Notes: a model not told the origin generated them from the sequence alone. Shown: positions 1 to 12,186, counted from the stretch's first letter. The stretch: 64,000 bases of DNA from Phallus indusiatus (GCA_027605045.1 JAQFWX010000087.1:86000-149999), one strand, 5' to 3'. Made by a program: numbers and translations.

Positions 1-1266
1 GACCACGGATCTAGTGAATCCGACGAATTTCGTTAAGCCTTTGAGCAAATAAGCAGAGAGAAATATATGTTAAAGATGATCAGATTCACCTTATAGCTTG
101 TCCTTCCATACCTTTGTCAAGCCCTTACTACTAGACGTCACGGTCGTCCGAGGATCGTCGTGCACACAGAATCCAGATTCAATATCCCTTCATCGGTGTG
201 TTAGACTCAAGAATTGCTGAGAGCTTGAGCTTTGTCCGGTATTTGAGAATGCAGTACATGCAATCAAATCGGAGTCTGAGTCTATCCACCGAGGACGCGG
301 ACTCGGACGGGTGGGCAGGACCGTGCACGCGTATCGCTGCCGGGTAATCTCGCTCTCGGCGTGGCTTGTTCATTGGCGTATCAAAGTCAAACCTGCAGCT
401 GTTTAAACCATATTTCATCTGCAGCGAGCAATTTACTGAACGAGAAAAACAATATGCAGCCTCGCCATCGTCAGCTCCGAGTCGTCGCTTACATCTAGAT
501 CTCAATCATTCCTCGAGCGCGGTACAAGGGAAAATACAAACGACGATTGGGTATTATATTATTCAAAAACCCATCAAAACTGTTTGTCGTCAAAAATACC
601 CAAAATGCGTATATGCGCTTTGGATACAATTAATTAACCACGACACAATAATATGACCCAGGTTCAGGAGCATTCACTGGTTTTGAATTGAGAACCCCAT
701 TAGGAAGGCAACAAAGGAATTCTGGGCCGAGTACTACAGCGCAAATTCTAAATATGGAGACCAGTGTGAACAAAGACGAAGACAAAGAGGTGTACTATGT
801 AAACGTGGACAGAGGTGTGCGACTTTAACGCTATTATAAGGTCAAGTCGCAAGATAACAAAAGTTACAAAACATGTTTGTTTGAAGGTACAAAGGATGTT
901 GCTGAACTGACGAGAATAAGGGTGTAAGAAGCTCTGAATCTGACAGCAGGTGTGTGGGAATGACAAAAGATCATTTGTTGTTCAGTTCGCCGGTAATCAA
1001 TCCGAGGACATGTGTTCTTTGTTTTTAAAGATTATATATTGAAAACTAGATTATTGAACAAAGGAAGAGAAAGGAAACAGAATTTCTAGTTATGATATTG
1101 TAGTAATGAGATACAGTAAGGGCAACTGAAAATTGTCCCAAGCGTTATTACCCGATACAGGATTCATAAATATATATATAACACAATGTTTGAGGTGGGG
1201 GTGGGGGATTGAAAATGCATATAAATGAGAGAGAAGAATTTAGCGTCGTCGTTTTGCGTTTTGCGT
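1..1266. other. No supported gene
   Basis: I see no conserved protein, splice-linked exon chain or RNA gene here. The short open frames on both strands resemble nothing and lack start and splice context. The last 100 bases are probably the 3' untranslated region of the minus-strand gene that ends at 1267. Confidence 0.5.
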
Positions 1267-2462
1267 TCAAATCATCATTCTTCGAACACGGTACGAGGGG
1301 TTGTAGCCCGAACTGGATGCAGTGACAACTGCGTCCGCCGATGGATCGGGAGCAGGAACCAAAGTGATGGTTTTTCCCGTACCAGAGTCGTTGTCACTAT
1401 TGTCGTTTGCATCGGTGGTCGATTGAGCGGGGTTGGCGGTGATGATGGTGATTCCGCTGGGGTCGTTTGCTTCGATGGACGAGATCAAAGCTGATGCGGA
1501 AGCTGGGGAGAGTGTGATGGTCGTGTTGAAAGAGAAGATGGTGGGTGCTGGAGAAGGTGCGGATGGTGCAGGTGTAGTAGTAGCAGCCACGACGGCAGAT
1601 GAAGAAGAAGAAGACAAGGTTACGCTTGGCGCAAGCGTTGCGGAACGGGTGGCCGAGGTAGTGACTGCCGGAACGAATGGTGAGGGAGATGATCCGTTGT
1701 TCCCAGTCGAGTTTCCGTTCGAGGTAGAGTTGGAAGAAGAACCCGAGGAGGAAGAAGATGGAGGCTGCAATGTGACGCTTGGAGCAAGGGTTGCAGTCCG
1801 TGTGGCCGATGTTGTTATAGCTGGGATGATGGGTGAAGCGGACGTAGAGTTGGAAGTCGCGCCGGAAGTCGAGTTGGATGGGGTGCCATCGTCGTCACCG
1901 CAATCATTGCCATCACCATCGCTGTCGCCGTCGCTATCATCACCACCACCAGTAGTCGAATTCGTCGAATTACCGTCAGAGCCAGTCAAACCGCCCTGGA
2001 CACCGGATGCTTGCATTTGAGCAAGTGCATCGGACAAACTATCGCACGTGATTGTCTAGCAAAGCAGAATAATAAGCCTCGGGTGAAGAATGGGAACGAT
2101 AAGGAAATGACTTACGACGCCGACTTGGTTAGTTTGGGGTAAGACCACGCAACTTTGGCCAGCGGTTGAGCATGGAGTCAGCACCCATTGGGAGTTGACA
2201 CATTGGGCGTTTTGTCCGGTTACACATGCAAACGACAATTCTAGAGAAGAACGGTAAGTAAAGTTAATACCATTCTCATAAATGGCTTACGAGTAGCATT
2301 GCAGGGATCAGTTGGACTGATGGACGCAAATTGGCCATTAACCGTTTGGGCGTCTTCTCCGTTTTGAAGGAGTTGAGATGGGGTAAGGGAAGGGGCTGCA
2401 GTAGCTGTATGAGAGACCGAGAAGATTATAGTCGCAAGAGAGAGGACTGAGGAGAACATCAT
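1267..2462 (-). CDS. Secreted Ser/Thr-rich protein with CBM19-like Cys domain
   Basis: Three exons, 2462-2291, 2240-2116 and 2055-1267, join in frame to 361 residues. A hydrophobic signal peptide (MMFSSVLSLATIIFSVSHTATA) is followed by a compact Cys-containing module with the pattern F-A-C-V-x-G-x-x-A-Q-C-V, W-x-L-x-P-C, Q-S-C and T-I-T-C-D. This is the layout of the fungal CBM19-like (chitin-binding type) modules found in many basidiomycete secreted proteins. About 240 residues follow, rich in Ser, Thr, Asp and Pro, with two copies of an S-P-x-x-P-A-x-x-T-S-A-T-R-(S/T)-A-T-L-A-P-S-V-T-L repeat. Such a tail is usually heavily O-glycosylated. The C-terminus is polar, so no GPI anchor is evident. 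Cell-wall or extracellular glycan binding is an inference from the family. It is divergent from the cupredoxin-like secreted gene at 2958. Confidence 0.8.
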
Positions 2463-2957
2463 TATTTATTATGGTCGATGATGAGTCGTAAGAAAACGAG
2501 ACTGAATGAAAGACGGAAAAGACAAGCACCTGGCTTGGTGGATGAAGCTAAGGAAAGGAGGGAAAGTTGTTAATTGAGTAGCATCTTCCCTCTCTCTTTT
2601 ATATACATACCTCAGGACACATGTCATGTTTGTAAATCTTTCGCATGATGACAGGACAATAAGACAAACGACGGACAATAAGAGTTTTGAGTAGTTGGAG
2701 GAGGACAATAAAACTGACAACGCGGTCCAATCACTGTTCACGAAATAGACGCCCATTGGGGTGGCTGGCTGCACAAGCGAAGGCGTGTTAAACTTATATC
2801 TCCGCGCTGTTTGATTTGTCTTCCCCCCTGTACTTACGGTGAACGATGGCCGATGTATTCCACATGCTTGAGAAGACAGGCGAGAGAAAAAAAAATTATT
2901 GCGGAGACAGAGTCTTTTTTGTTGTCTTCCTCTTTTCTTTGACGATTACGACTTGCG

Positions 2958-4182
2958 ATGGCGATGATGAAGATGGCGATGGCGATGAGAAGCGGTGTTG
3001 TTGTTGTTCTCAGTCTTCTTGTTGGTTTAGTCCTTAGTCAGGTATTAAAGTTTTTTCTTCTTCTTCTTCCGTGTCATAATATTCTCTCACACACTGTCTT
3101 TTTTAGACTACGCATGTCGTCCAAGTCGGTAATGGCAGTCTCACGTTCGATCCAGACAACATTCAAGCACAAATCGGTGACATTATTCGTTTTACATTGT
3201 CAGTTTCCTTTCCTATTCCTTTCACTACTTTTCATTTTTACTCAACCCATTCCATATCATAGCCACCCAAAAAATCACACTGCTACTCAAACGACCTTTC
3301 AGAATCCATGTGGTCCCGCACAATCAGACCCATCATTCTTCGACTCAGATTTGTAAGTGAAACCAAAAGAAAAATAAAAACAAAATAAAACAGAATACTC
3401 ATTCTTCCTCGATAGCAAGCCAGTTTCACCAGGGACGGCCGACGCCGCCCTCCCCAATTTCGATGTCACAGTACAAAACAACCAACCCATCTGGGTCTAT
3501 TGTAAACAGCCAGGTCCACCCACACACTGCGGGCAAGGAATGGTCTTCTCCGCCAATGCACCTACAACAGGCAACACGTTCCTCAACTTTCAAGCCGCAG
3601 CGCTCGCGATTGGAAAAGCTCAGCAAGCCAATTCTACAAGTACCGCCCCTCCGACGACGCACACGATTCAAGTCGGAGGGCTTGATGGTGCTGGTAAACC
3701 GGTATTGAAATACGATCCACCGTCTATCACGGCGAATAAAGGAGATACCGTCGTATTTTCGTTCGGTCTCAAGAATCATACCGTTACTCAGTCTTCTTTT
3801 GGATTCCCGTGTGCGCCTATTCCGAAAGAGCTGAATGGCGGTATTGATGGCTTTGATTCTGGCTTGTAAGATCATTGAACTCGGTTGAAAAAAAAAAGTA
3901 TATTGCTCATTCTCATTTTTTTTTCAAGTCTTCCACCCAAGGATAATGTCAATCAAACATTTAGCATCACGATAAACGATACGAAACCCATTTGGCAAGT
4001 CGTTTAATTGTACCTTATCCCACTTATACACATTCTTATATCTTCAAATTAGGGGATACTGCCGTCAAACGGGTCACTGCGGACAAGGAATGGTCGTCGC
4101 CATCAACGCCAACACCGATGGTCAAACGCACGACTTTGACGCCTACTTGCAACTCGCTTTGAATTCTAACGCTACAGTTTGA
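2958..4182 (+). CDS. Secreted tandem cupredoxin-like protein
   Basis: Six exons, 2958-3041, 3107-3198, 3263-3352, 3416-3865, 3929-3994 and 4053-4182, join in frame to 303 residues. The N-terminus is a signal peptide ending VLSQ. Two cupredoxin-like domains follow. Each opens with a V-x-V-G-x-x-x-L-type strand and a D/N-x-I/V-x-F-x-F segment, then a K-N-H-T-x-T-Q-(S/T) motif. Each ends with a copper-site-like I-W-x-Y-C-(K/R)-Q...H-C-G-Q-G-M motif (IWVYCKQPG, then IWGYCRQTGHCGQGM). This family of fungal extracellular serine-rich proteins usually has one such domain, so this is a duplicated form. Intron 5 uses a GC donor (GCAAGT at 3995); only that junction preserves the second Cys-His-Met motif. 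Copper binding is inferred from the motif; the biological role is unknown. Confidence 0.85.
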
Positions 4183-4891
4183 AACAGTGTCGATGACCTA
4201 CATTCACTTATGCGGAGCTTTTTTTTTTCGCTGTATCTATTTTGCGCAGTCTTTATTTCTTTTGTCCATATATAATACATATTCAGGGTTTTTGTTAGGC
4301 ACTCGTGATGGATATTTAGTGAAAACCTTACCAGGATTTCCTTTGCTGTTTACATAAATCTTGAAAAAACTGGTGCAGTGATGAACTTGAGAGATACGAT
4401 TACTATATTGAAGAAAGTACTAGAGGAGTGTCGCGAAGTGTTATCATTGTAAACGACATACTATAACCTCACGTAAACCCCTGGAGCTTGAACTCCTATT
4501 AGGTACTTGAAGGGTATGAACTAGAAGAGCATAGTTATTGTAGACACAATAATTAATTATTTTCATTAGAGCTAAAGAGAGAAAACAAATTGGCTGAACT
4601 ATAAATGTACGAGAAATAACTATTTATGGCGTGATGAGTCCAATATAGGTAGATAGGTAAATGTTAAGAAATGAAAATGGTGGGAAATTATTAAAAAAAA
4701 AAGACGAGGCGAAGACGTGCTTGTCACTGCTTGTATGCGACGATGTGGAAAGCAAAGAGCACAGCTCAACAGGAATTGACGACATAGTCTTTTGAGAATT
4801 GGTACAGTTGACCAACAACCCCGTCTCGAGAACCCACATGTAAATCTAGAGAGCAAACTTGAAGCAGAAAGGTAATAAAATCTAGTTTGGT
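4183..4891. other. Intergenic, convergent 3' ends
   Basis: This lies between the stop of the plus-strand cupredoxin-like gene and the stop of the minus-strand F-box gene, so it should hold the two 3' untranslated regions. The open frames at 4620-4856 (minus) resemble nothing and look like chance. Confidence 0.5.
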
Positions 4892-6663
4892 TTACTCCAT
4901 TTGAGTGACACTAATACCCTTTGATACCAAGGCATCTGCGAGTTTGGATTCCATGGCGTATACAGCATGACCTAAACCATGACCAATCACAGGATCCAAT
5001 ATCACAACCTCGACTCCCATTTCCAAAACCGCGTCCAAGAAAGAGCCGTCATCGTCAGACCGCATCATACTGAGGAGTGTCGCCGAAATGAGGGTTTTGG
5101 GCCTTAAAAATGCTAGTAAAGTATTCAGCGCCTTCGGAACCTCGTCAAACGCCAGTTCTAGGGTATGAAGGCAAGGTAAAATGGTGTCAATATCAGTATC
5201 CGAGAACAAATCAAAAAGCAGCCACGCCGATGAATCCAATCTGAGATGGGTCATTTTGGGCATAGTTCGGATTAACTCGAGAATTGGGGAATAATCGACC
5301 GCAGCATGAATGACTTCAAGTTCTCCGTAAACGTCGAACAATCCCGTCCACGCAGGACCGGATATTTCATAGCGACGAGGACCGTTAGGTTTCAAGTTCT
5401 GTGTTGAGCCCGCGATTCTAAAGCTCTGGCTGTTAATGTCTATGTGTAAATAACTAAGGTCTGTAAATCGGCGTAATGTACCCGATGGGATCGTTTTGAA
5501 AATGTCAAATGTATTTGGTCGTCGTGGTGGTAGTGTGTCCTCGGATCTCCCGTGTCGAGAATTCCGTTTTTGTATTAGTGCTGGGTCAATGTACCTCGTT
5601 TGGAAATGGGATAATATTGGAGCGCGAATATGGGTTGCCAAATCCCGGATATAATTATAGCCGTGGATAGAAGATGACTTTAATGTAAGGTCTTTGAGTT
5701 GAAGAAAATCTAGTGGGCTATTGATGATCGTACCCCCATCGTAAGTTGTTGGAGACAACGGCGACGTGGCATCTCCTCTTATGTCAAGGCTAAAAGACGT
5801 TAAAAGGGGGCAGTTCGAGAGAAAGAGAAGAAAGTGAGATAGATCAGGTGGGGTTTCCGATCGGTATGTAAGGCCAAGGTTTGTCAAATTGTTACGTATA
5901 TCGATATTACGTGAAAGTACGAGAGACGACAGGTGGACACCATTCAACTTGAGCGTCTCAAGACGGCAAATATCCATTGGTAGGAAATCCATCGATAGAT
6001 CTTTTGAAGAGTTGAATGTTAAACAGTTATCGAATATATCCACGGCCAAGTGTCGCAATTGTTGTGTTACTGACGGCGTGAGTTCGGAACTTTGGCATAT
6101 GTCCTGAAATTCGTTGAAATCCTTCGTATTAATCGAAAGGGATAGAGAATGCATCCGTGAAAAAAGACATGGAACCATTGGTGCGAAAAAGTAATTGCAT
6201 CTGTAATCCTCGTCCTCGTACAATTCTTCCCATATTAATTCGAGAGGAGCATCGCCAGACCGGCCCACGAGAAACTCCAAGAAGGAACAATCGGAAGGTA
6301 AGGATATATACGTCCACAAAGTGGGCCATCTCAGTGTATAATTCCTCCAATGACGACAGACAGATGAAATTCTAATAGCATTCGTTCCAGGAGACCCAGA
6401 TTTAACTACGATCGCGAAAATATTGTAGAGAATATCTGCAGGCAGCTTGTTTATTGGAATCTTGGAATTGTGAATATCGTTTAACCGCAACGCAAAATAA
6501 TCCAGTCTCTTTCTCATTTCAATAATAGTGTCTAGAGTGATTTCTTCGTCGTGCGTTCTGAGTAATAATACAGTATATTATCAATATAAGAGCGGTTTAT
6601 AGAGAATTCAACTCACTTTACTGCATTTTCGAGTTCTGTTATCTTGTCATTGTATAGTTCCAT
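4892..6663 (-). CDS. F-box protein, cluster copy 1
   Basis: Two exons, 6663-6617 (MELYNDKITELENAVK) and 6557-4892, join at phase 2 to 570 residues. Residues about 18-45 form a short helical segment (LRLNDIHNSKIPINK). The F-box follows: N-K-L-P-A-D-I-L-Y-N-I-F, then I-S-S-V-C-R-H-W-R and W-P-T-L-W. The remaining 450 residues are Leu-rich and LRR-like, with conserved family landmarks L-P-W/L-S-L, L-S-N-C-P-L-L, F-x-I-F-x-T-I-P-x-G-T-L, P-K-M-T-H-L-R-L-D-S-S-A-W and L-P-C-L-H-T-L-E-L. F-box proteins usually bring substrates to SCF ubiquitin ligases through Skp1; that role is inferred, and no substrate can be proposed. The conserved intron position and tiny first exon are shared with the other cluster copies. 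The frame is intact from start to stop. Confidence 0.85.
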
Positions 6664-6816
6664 AATAGCTCAACACTAGTTCGAGAAAAGGAGATAAACA
6701 CTAGGGGAGTAGGACAATGGGATGTGGGAGGATGTGGGCCAGTGCCGCCAGGCGTTGGCGCCGTTACCAAGCGCACCAAAGCGTAACGGTGTTACTCGCT
6801 GACTCTGACACTGAGC

Positions 6817-6822
6817 ACGCGT
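6817..6822. promoter_or_regulatory. ACGCGT box upstream of F-box copy 1
   Basis: The palindrome ACGCGT, followed by TTTTAT, lies about 155 bp upstream of the start of F-box copy 1. The same hexamer occurs 85-145 bp upstream of copies 2, 4 and 5. In other fungi ACGCGT is the MCB site of the MBF (Mbp1/Swi6) factor. Function here is untested, and shared descent of the promoters is an alternative explanation. Confidence 0.45.
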
Positions 6823-7114
6823 TTTATGATTTTTATCGGCGTACTATCAACTTTTTTTTCGCCAACGCTGAAAAGGGAAGAAGGGAAAAACGTGTGTCTC
6901 TGTCGGATTTAGCCACTGCTATATCTGCACTAAGGTGTGACGGGAACGTCACACGTCAACAACGCTGCAACAGATCAGCGACTTTATCCGTTCGTTTTTC
7001 TCGCATTCCTCTCAAAGGCCCCTTTCGTTTCGTGGGCGACCGTGGCCACCCGAAAAATTACACTGTTACGTGGATCGAAGAGCGTAGTTAAAACAGAATG
7101 ACACATTAGTAGTT

Positions 7115-8833
7115 TTATTCCAGCTTGGCGTGAATACCCTTTGTAACTAAGGCATTTACAAGTTCGGAATCTCTAGCTTCTTTATAACAAGCCTTTTCCA
7201 ATACCAAAACTTTAACTTGCATTTTCAAAACCGTGTTCAAGAAAGAATCGTCGCTAGAAGGTATTCCCTCAAGTGTGTCCAAAATAAGAGTTCGGGGTTT
7301 CAAGTAAGATAATGGAGAACTCAACGCCGGCCGCCCTATCTCTAGGCAAGGAAACAATTCTAGGGTATGAAGGCAAGGGAAAACGGTGCGGATCTCGGTA
7401 TCCGATAACGAATTGAAAATGGACCACGCCGATGAACGTAATTTGAGATGAGTTAGTTTGGGCAAATTTTGGATTAAATTGATAACCTGGGAATAGTCGA
7501 ACAAAGGAGCATGGGCTTCTCCATATATGTCGAGCGGTACTAGAGGGTGTTGTTCTTCAATATAGCGGGACGTGGGAGGTTTGTGTTTCGAGCCTGTGAT
7601 TTCGAAGTGGTAATCGCCAATGGTTATGGATAAGTAACCAATGTCTGCAAATTGAGACAATGTACCCGGTGGGATTGTTTCGAAGACGTCAAGATGAAGT
7701 GGTGGCGCTCGGTGCGTGGAGTTCCTTGAGAGATTCCGTGGCGGTGACTGTGCTGCGTCAGTGTAATATCTTCTGAAATGAGATAAAAAAGGGGCGCGAA
7801 TGCAGGCCGCAAACTGTCCAATATAGCCATACCCCTCTATACCCTCGGATTCCAATATAAGGGTTCTAAGATGCTGAAAGTCCAATGTGCTAATCGTTTC
7901 CCCGCTTATCGGCGACGACGCCTTAGAATATTTTTTCGAAACATTGAGCTTCAAAAAGTTTAAAAGTGGGCAATTTGAAAGGAAAATAAGAAGGTGGGAC
8001 AGATTAGGGAGGTTGACGGAGTGATATGAAAGTGTGAGATCCGCCAAATTGTTACGCACATGACTACGTGGAAGTGTGAGCCACGGTAGATATATTTGAC
8101 GCAACTTGAGCTTGTGAAGACAGAAAATGTCTATCGGCAGGAAATCCGTTAATAGTGCCTCTTCAATCTGATCATGGACGGTAGCATCTAAGTATTGCAG
8201 TTGTTGTACTGGCAGTGGTGGAATTTTGAAACCTTGGCATGCGCGTTGGAATTTGTCGAAGTCGGCCCAATGAACATGAAGAGTTAGATAACGTAACCGA
8301 GAAAAAAGGGATGGGATTATCACTGAGCCGGTGTCGAAATCGTGGCGAATTTGATGCGGAGGATTTGCCCAAGTCAGCGCGATAGGAGCATCTCCCGACC
8401 GGCTCTTGAGAAATTCCAAGAAGGGGAGAGAGCAAGGTATGTCAATAGATCTCCATAAAGCTGTCCATTCTAGCGCACAGGTCCTCCAATGACGACAGAC
8501 AGATGAAATTCTGACGGCCGTCATCCCCGACGAACACGTTCCGATTGCAAAAGGCGAGCTTTGAGCTGCTAACGCGAAAATATTGTAAAGAATGTCTGCG
8601 GGAAGCTTGTTTATTGTAAGCTTGGAGTTGTGGATGTTGTTCAATCGCAATACGATAGAGCTAAGTCTCTGTTTTATTTGAATAATGGTGTCCAAAGTCA
8701 TTTCTTCATCGTGCGTTCTGGTATTTATAATGTGTTATTCGGAATAAGGTGTGTTTTACGCGAATTCAACCCACTCTATTGCATTTTCGAATTTCGCGAG
8801 ATAAGGTAATAGTTCATCGTTGTACTGTTCCAT
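7115..8833 (-). CDS. F-box protein, cluster copy 2
   Basis: Two exons, 8833-8775 (MEQYNDELLPYLAKFENAIE) and 8717-7115, join at phase 2 to 553 residues. The second exon begins THDEEMT and runs into the linker LRLNNIHNSKLTINK. The F-box is N-K-L-P-A-D-I-L-Y-N-I-F-A-L-A with the downstream V-R-I-S-S-V-C-R-H-W-R. The C-terminal part carries the family landmarks L-S-N-C-P-L-L, F-x-T-I-P-P-G-T-L, P-K-L-T-H-L-K-L-R-S-S-A-W and F-P-C-L-H-T-L-E-L. The donor is GTGGGT. The protein probably adapts substrates to an SCF ligase (family inference). No breaks are visible. It is tandem with copies 1, 3, 4 and 5 on the same strand. Confidence 0.87.
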
Positions 8834-9582
8834 GAATGCCTGGACGTGGTGGGTCGAGAAAAGGGAGGTAAACACCGGAGAACCAAGAGAATAGGAGGAG
8901 TCTAAGGGGCCACGAGACGTAACCCAAGTAAGTAAGGTAATTTAGAGATTATCCAAAAAGAAGCAAAAATGTCAATACGCGTTTTATAAATCGAATTTTA
9001 TCAAAAAACGTCACTTGTAGACACTAGTAAGAATCCAAAAGAATTAGAATTAGGACCTCGACTGAGTTACTCCACGTGCTCTTTGTATATGAACTAAAAG
9101 ATGATGGATGTGATGGACCCTATAGAATTGTATTGACAAACTTTAACTTTAAAATGATATAGTAAGCATTTGCATTTGGAACTCAGGGCTCTTCGTTTTG
9201 CATGTCCAAATCCTCCACAAAAATAGACTCACTATTTGCCCCCTTGATCAGTAGTTGGTATTACTATTACTTATAAGAGATCATAAGCCGTTGTTTTCCG
9301 GTGGGAAAGAAATACCGCCATCGAGATACTTAACAAGTCTTAGACTCTTAAAGCACAATGATATCTGTCAGTTGAAAGGTGTTTAACATGGTACGACTTC
9401 GGAGGCAAGAACTTGGCCGATGCCGGAACGTAAATGTATTACCAGGTGAACTATCAATGGGCGTGACGCTGGTATATCAATTCAAACATGAAATGACGGC
9501 AAAAACGTTGTTCCCTGCTCTGTCATTGGATAGTAAGCAACGCATACTTTTTTTGTTGGGGCACTTAATATACGTATTAATA
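8834..9582. other. Intergenic between F-box copies 2 and 3
   Basis: This is the upstream region of copy 2, with the shared promoter block near 8920-9020, followed by the 3' flank of copy 3. The only plus-strand frame (9379-9591) has no recognisable content and overlaps the end of copy 3. Confidence 0.5.
8977..8982. promoter_or_regulatory. ACGCGT box upstream of F-box copy 2
   Basis: ACGCGT followed by TTTTATAA lies about 145 bp upstream of the start of F-box copy 2. Around it are sequences also found upstream of copies 4 and 5: an AGATTATC stretch before it and an A-x-GTCAC-T-TG stretch after it. The promoters therefore look copied along with the genes. Confidence 0.45.
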
Positions 9583-11298
9583 TCATTCTAGCGAGGTATG
9601 AACACCCTTTGTGCCCAAAGCATTCATAAGTTTGAAGTCTCTAGCATCATTATAACCCTCCTTCTTTATTACCAAAGCCCGAACATCCATTTTCAAAACT
9701 GCGTCCAAAAAAGAAAAATCATCGTCATCGCGCGGTATCCCGTTAAGTGTGTCCAATATAAGAGTTTGGTTTCAAATAGGCTAACGGTGAATTGAACGGT
9801 TCCATTTTTTGGCAATGCGACAGTTCCAAGGTATGGAGGCACGGAAGGAGGGCCCGAATTTCGGTATCCGATGACATCGAAGCGAAAATGGACCATGCTG
9901 AGGAAGATAATCTGAGATGCGTTAATTTAGGCATGGTGCGGATTAACTCAATCATCAGGGAATGGTCGAATGGTTCAAGCGTATCCCCTGAAACGTCTAG
10001 CGAGTTTGAGTCGTAGCGGTAGGCGGGAGAAGGTGGTCCATGTCTTGCTTTGATCTCGAAACCGTAGTCCGCGGCGATGATTATAGATAAGAAACCAAGA
10101 TCCGAGAATTGAGATAAGATACCTGATGGGACCGTTTCGAGAATGTTAAGACTTGCATGAAGTGGTCTGGAGTCCAAATTCACTCGTCTAAGATCGGTGT
10201 ATTTGTGGAACCTTTCGAATTGAAATAATACTGGGGCGCGAATGCGGACCGTGAATTGCCAAATATAAACATATCCATGCATACCATCAGAGTGTAATAT
10301 AAGATGTTTGAGATGATGGAAGTCTGCTGTATTCATCGTTGCTCCGACGTCGCTTATTAAAGGCTCGAATGCACTGGCTCTGGTCCGTTGATCTGAAATG
10401 TCTAGTTTCAAAGTGTTTAAAAGAGGACAGTTTGAGAGAAAGATAAGAAGGTGAGATAGATGAGGTAGGTGTTTAGAATATGAAAGTGTGAGGTTTGTCA
10501 AATTGTTACGTGGCGTGCCAGTGAGCCACGGTAAGTGAACATCACGCAAATTGAGCGTTTGAAGGCTGCTGATGTCTATCGGCAGGAAATCCGATAATAC
10601 CGCATTTTTAGTCTGCCCATAAATTGAAGCATCCAAGTACCGCAGTGGTTGTTGTTGTTGTTGTTGTTGTACTGGCAGGAGTGTGAGTGAGAGAGCCTGG
10701 CAAGCGTGTTGGAATTTTTTGAAGTCGTCACGAGCAACGTGAAGAGTGAGAGAATATAATCGGGGGAGAAGGGATGCAATTATCGATGAACCCATGCCGA
10801 AATCATCGCGGCGAGGTTTGTAAGAGGGGTTTGTCCATCTCAGCTTGAGAGGAACATCTTCAGAACGGCTTATGAGCAGCTCCACAAAACGATGGGAACT
10901 AGGTATATCAAGGTATGCCCATAATGTTGGCCATCCGAGAGCACAGATCCTCCAACGACGACAGACGGATGAAAGTTTGACGACAGTCATCCCTGAGGAC
11001 AATTCGGATGACATTCCAGGCGAGCTTTGAACTATAAGCGCGAAAATATTGTAGAGAATATCTCCAGGTAGCCTGTTTATCGAAAGCTTGGAGTTTTGAA
11101 TACGGTTAAGTCGCAAAAGGATAGAGTGCAGTCTTTCTTTAGATTGAATTATGATGTCCGAAGTCATTTCTTCGTCGTGTGTTCTGAGTTGTGTTATCAA
11201 TGAAGGAAAGAGGTTTTATGGGATCCAACGCACTCTATTGTATTTTCGAGTCCAATACCAATAAGATAAGGTAATAGCTTGTCATCGTATAATCCCAT
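9583..11298 (-). pseudogene. F-box protein, cluster copy 3, 3' frameshift
   Basis: Exon 1 is 11298-11234 (MGLYDDKLLPYLIGIG...). Exon 2 starts at 11183 with THDEEMT. The F-box (N-R-L-P-G-D-I-L-Y-N-I-F) and LRR-like body are intact to L-P-C-L-H-T-L-E-L-S and A-Y-L-K-P. Compared with every paralogue, about two bases are missing near 9770. The original frame then hits a stop at 9743, while the family ending (LILDT..., FLDAVLKM, KKEGY..ARD, KGVHTSLE) continues cleanly in another frame to a stop at 9583. The product as read lacks about 60 C-terminal residues. Residues near 10650 include a polyglutamine run coded by a CAA microsatellite. This may be a young pseudogene or a sequencing error. Confidence 0.75.
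10649..10671. repeat. Trinucleotide microsatellite (GTT/CAA)
   Basis: About seven GTT units on the plus strand encode a run of seven glutamines inside F-box copy 3. No other copy has it, so it is a local expansion. It is likely to vary between strains. Confidence 0.85.
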
Positions 11299-12186
11299 AA
11301 AGAACCGAGCACTGTAAGTGAAGGTAGTCTTGAGCGAGAGAAAACCAGACGGAAGCCACGAGGCGCTATAACCCAAGCAGGTGAGATGACTTGAAGATTA
11401 TCAAAAGGAACGGCATGAAATATGCACTCATATCAGCATCTTGTGAGGACAGTCACTTTTCCTGCGAGTAAACTTTTTGAAGGAGCTAGTAACCATTGAG
11501 TCGGTGACAAAATCCAGTAGACGTTTGTTGGGATGGAGGCAGCAGCCGCCGGCAAGGAGCATCCCACGCCTTTTTTTTGCCACGGCTTTTTCCGAAACAA
11601 GCAATTCGGAGCAGTCCTGCTTCGTCTTGCTCTCTCTCTCTGGCACTGGCAGCCGTATGGGGTTGGGGAACGAGCGGAGCTCGGTACGCAGGACAGACGA
11701 CCGCCGGGTGGGCGGGCTCCTTGTCCTACGATTCGGTTGCCTACCAGAGGAATGCGATAATGTTTAAGGATGTATATTAGCCAGCTGTAGACTACTGATA
11801 GTGATATGAAATCAAATAAACTATGTGCTTTGGGCTGGGAAGGGTGGGAAAGCAAAAAAAGATGGATGGATGTCTGATGCGAGTGAATGTGAACTATCTA
11901 GTGTGATGATGGTGGTCTGGAATGAACCGTGGATGCCTCTAGCGCTCTCTGCGCTCTGCAGGACGGTGGTGCCGTCTCGGCACCGTCCCTACTTTTGCGT
12001 CTCTTCCTTTTTTGCGTCAACGTTCGAACTCTATAAACTAGATCGACTTATTTGACCGCTTAGTTAGTAGTTCTGAATCCACCTGAGATAAATAACGGTG
12101 CTACATATCAATTGATTTCGTATATAATGACAATGAGTTATCTTGGTAGGTAGGACAGAAAAATACTCTCATCTGACTAATTAATC
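11299..12186. other. Intergenic between F-box copies 3 and 4
   Basis: This holds the upstream region of copy 3. Its ends resemble the other F-box promoters: a CCACGAGGCG...AACCCAAG block, an AGATTATC stretch and a GTCACTTTTCC stretch. Overlapping frames at 11428-11855 on both strands share no features with known proteins. A GC-rich hairpin-like sequence sits near 11960-11990. Confidence 0.45.

Noticed and set aside
1433..2020. Plus-strand frame of 195 codons, Glu/Val-rich
   Set aside because: It is the antisense of the Ser/Thr/Asp-rich exon of the minus-strand CBM19-like gene.
6717..7091. Plus-strand open frame of 124 codons
   Set aside because: It covers the promoter block of F-box copy 1 and part of the 3' flank of copy 2, is Arg-rich from the GC-rich repeats, and has no domain or splice context.
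11428..11855. Overlapping open frames on both strands between F-box copies 3 and 4
   Set aside because: Frames on both strands are open because the stretch is GC-rich; none resembles a protein, and the region aligns with promoter blocks of other copies.
11958..11990. GC-rich hairpin (GGACGGTG...CACCGTCC)
   Set aside because: The stem is imperfect and has no T-run or conserved neighbour, so there is no reason to call a terminator or RNA.
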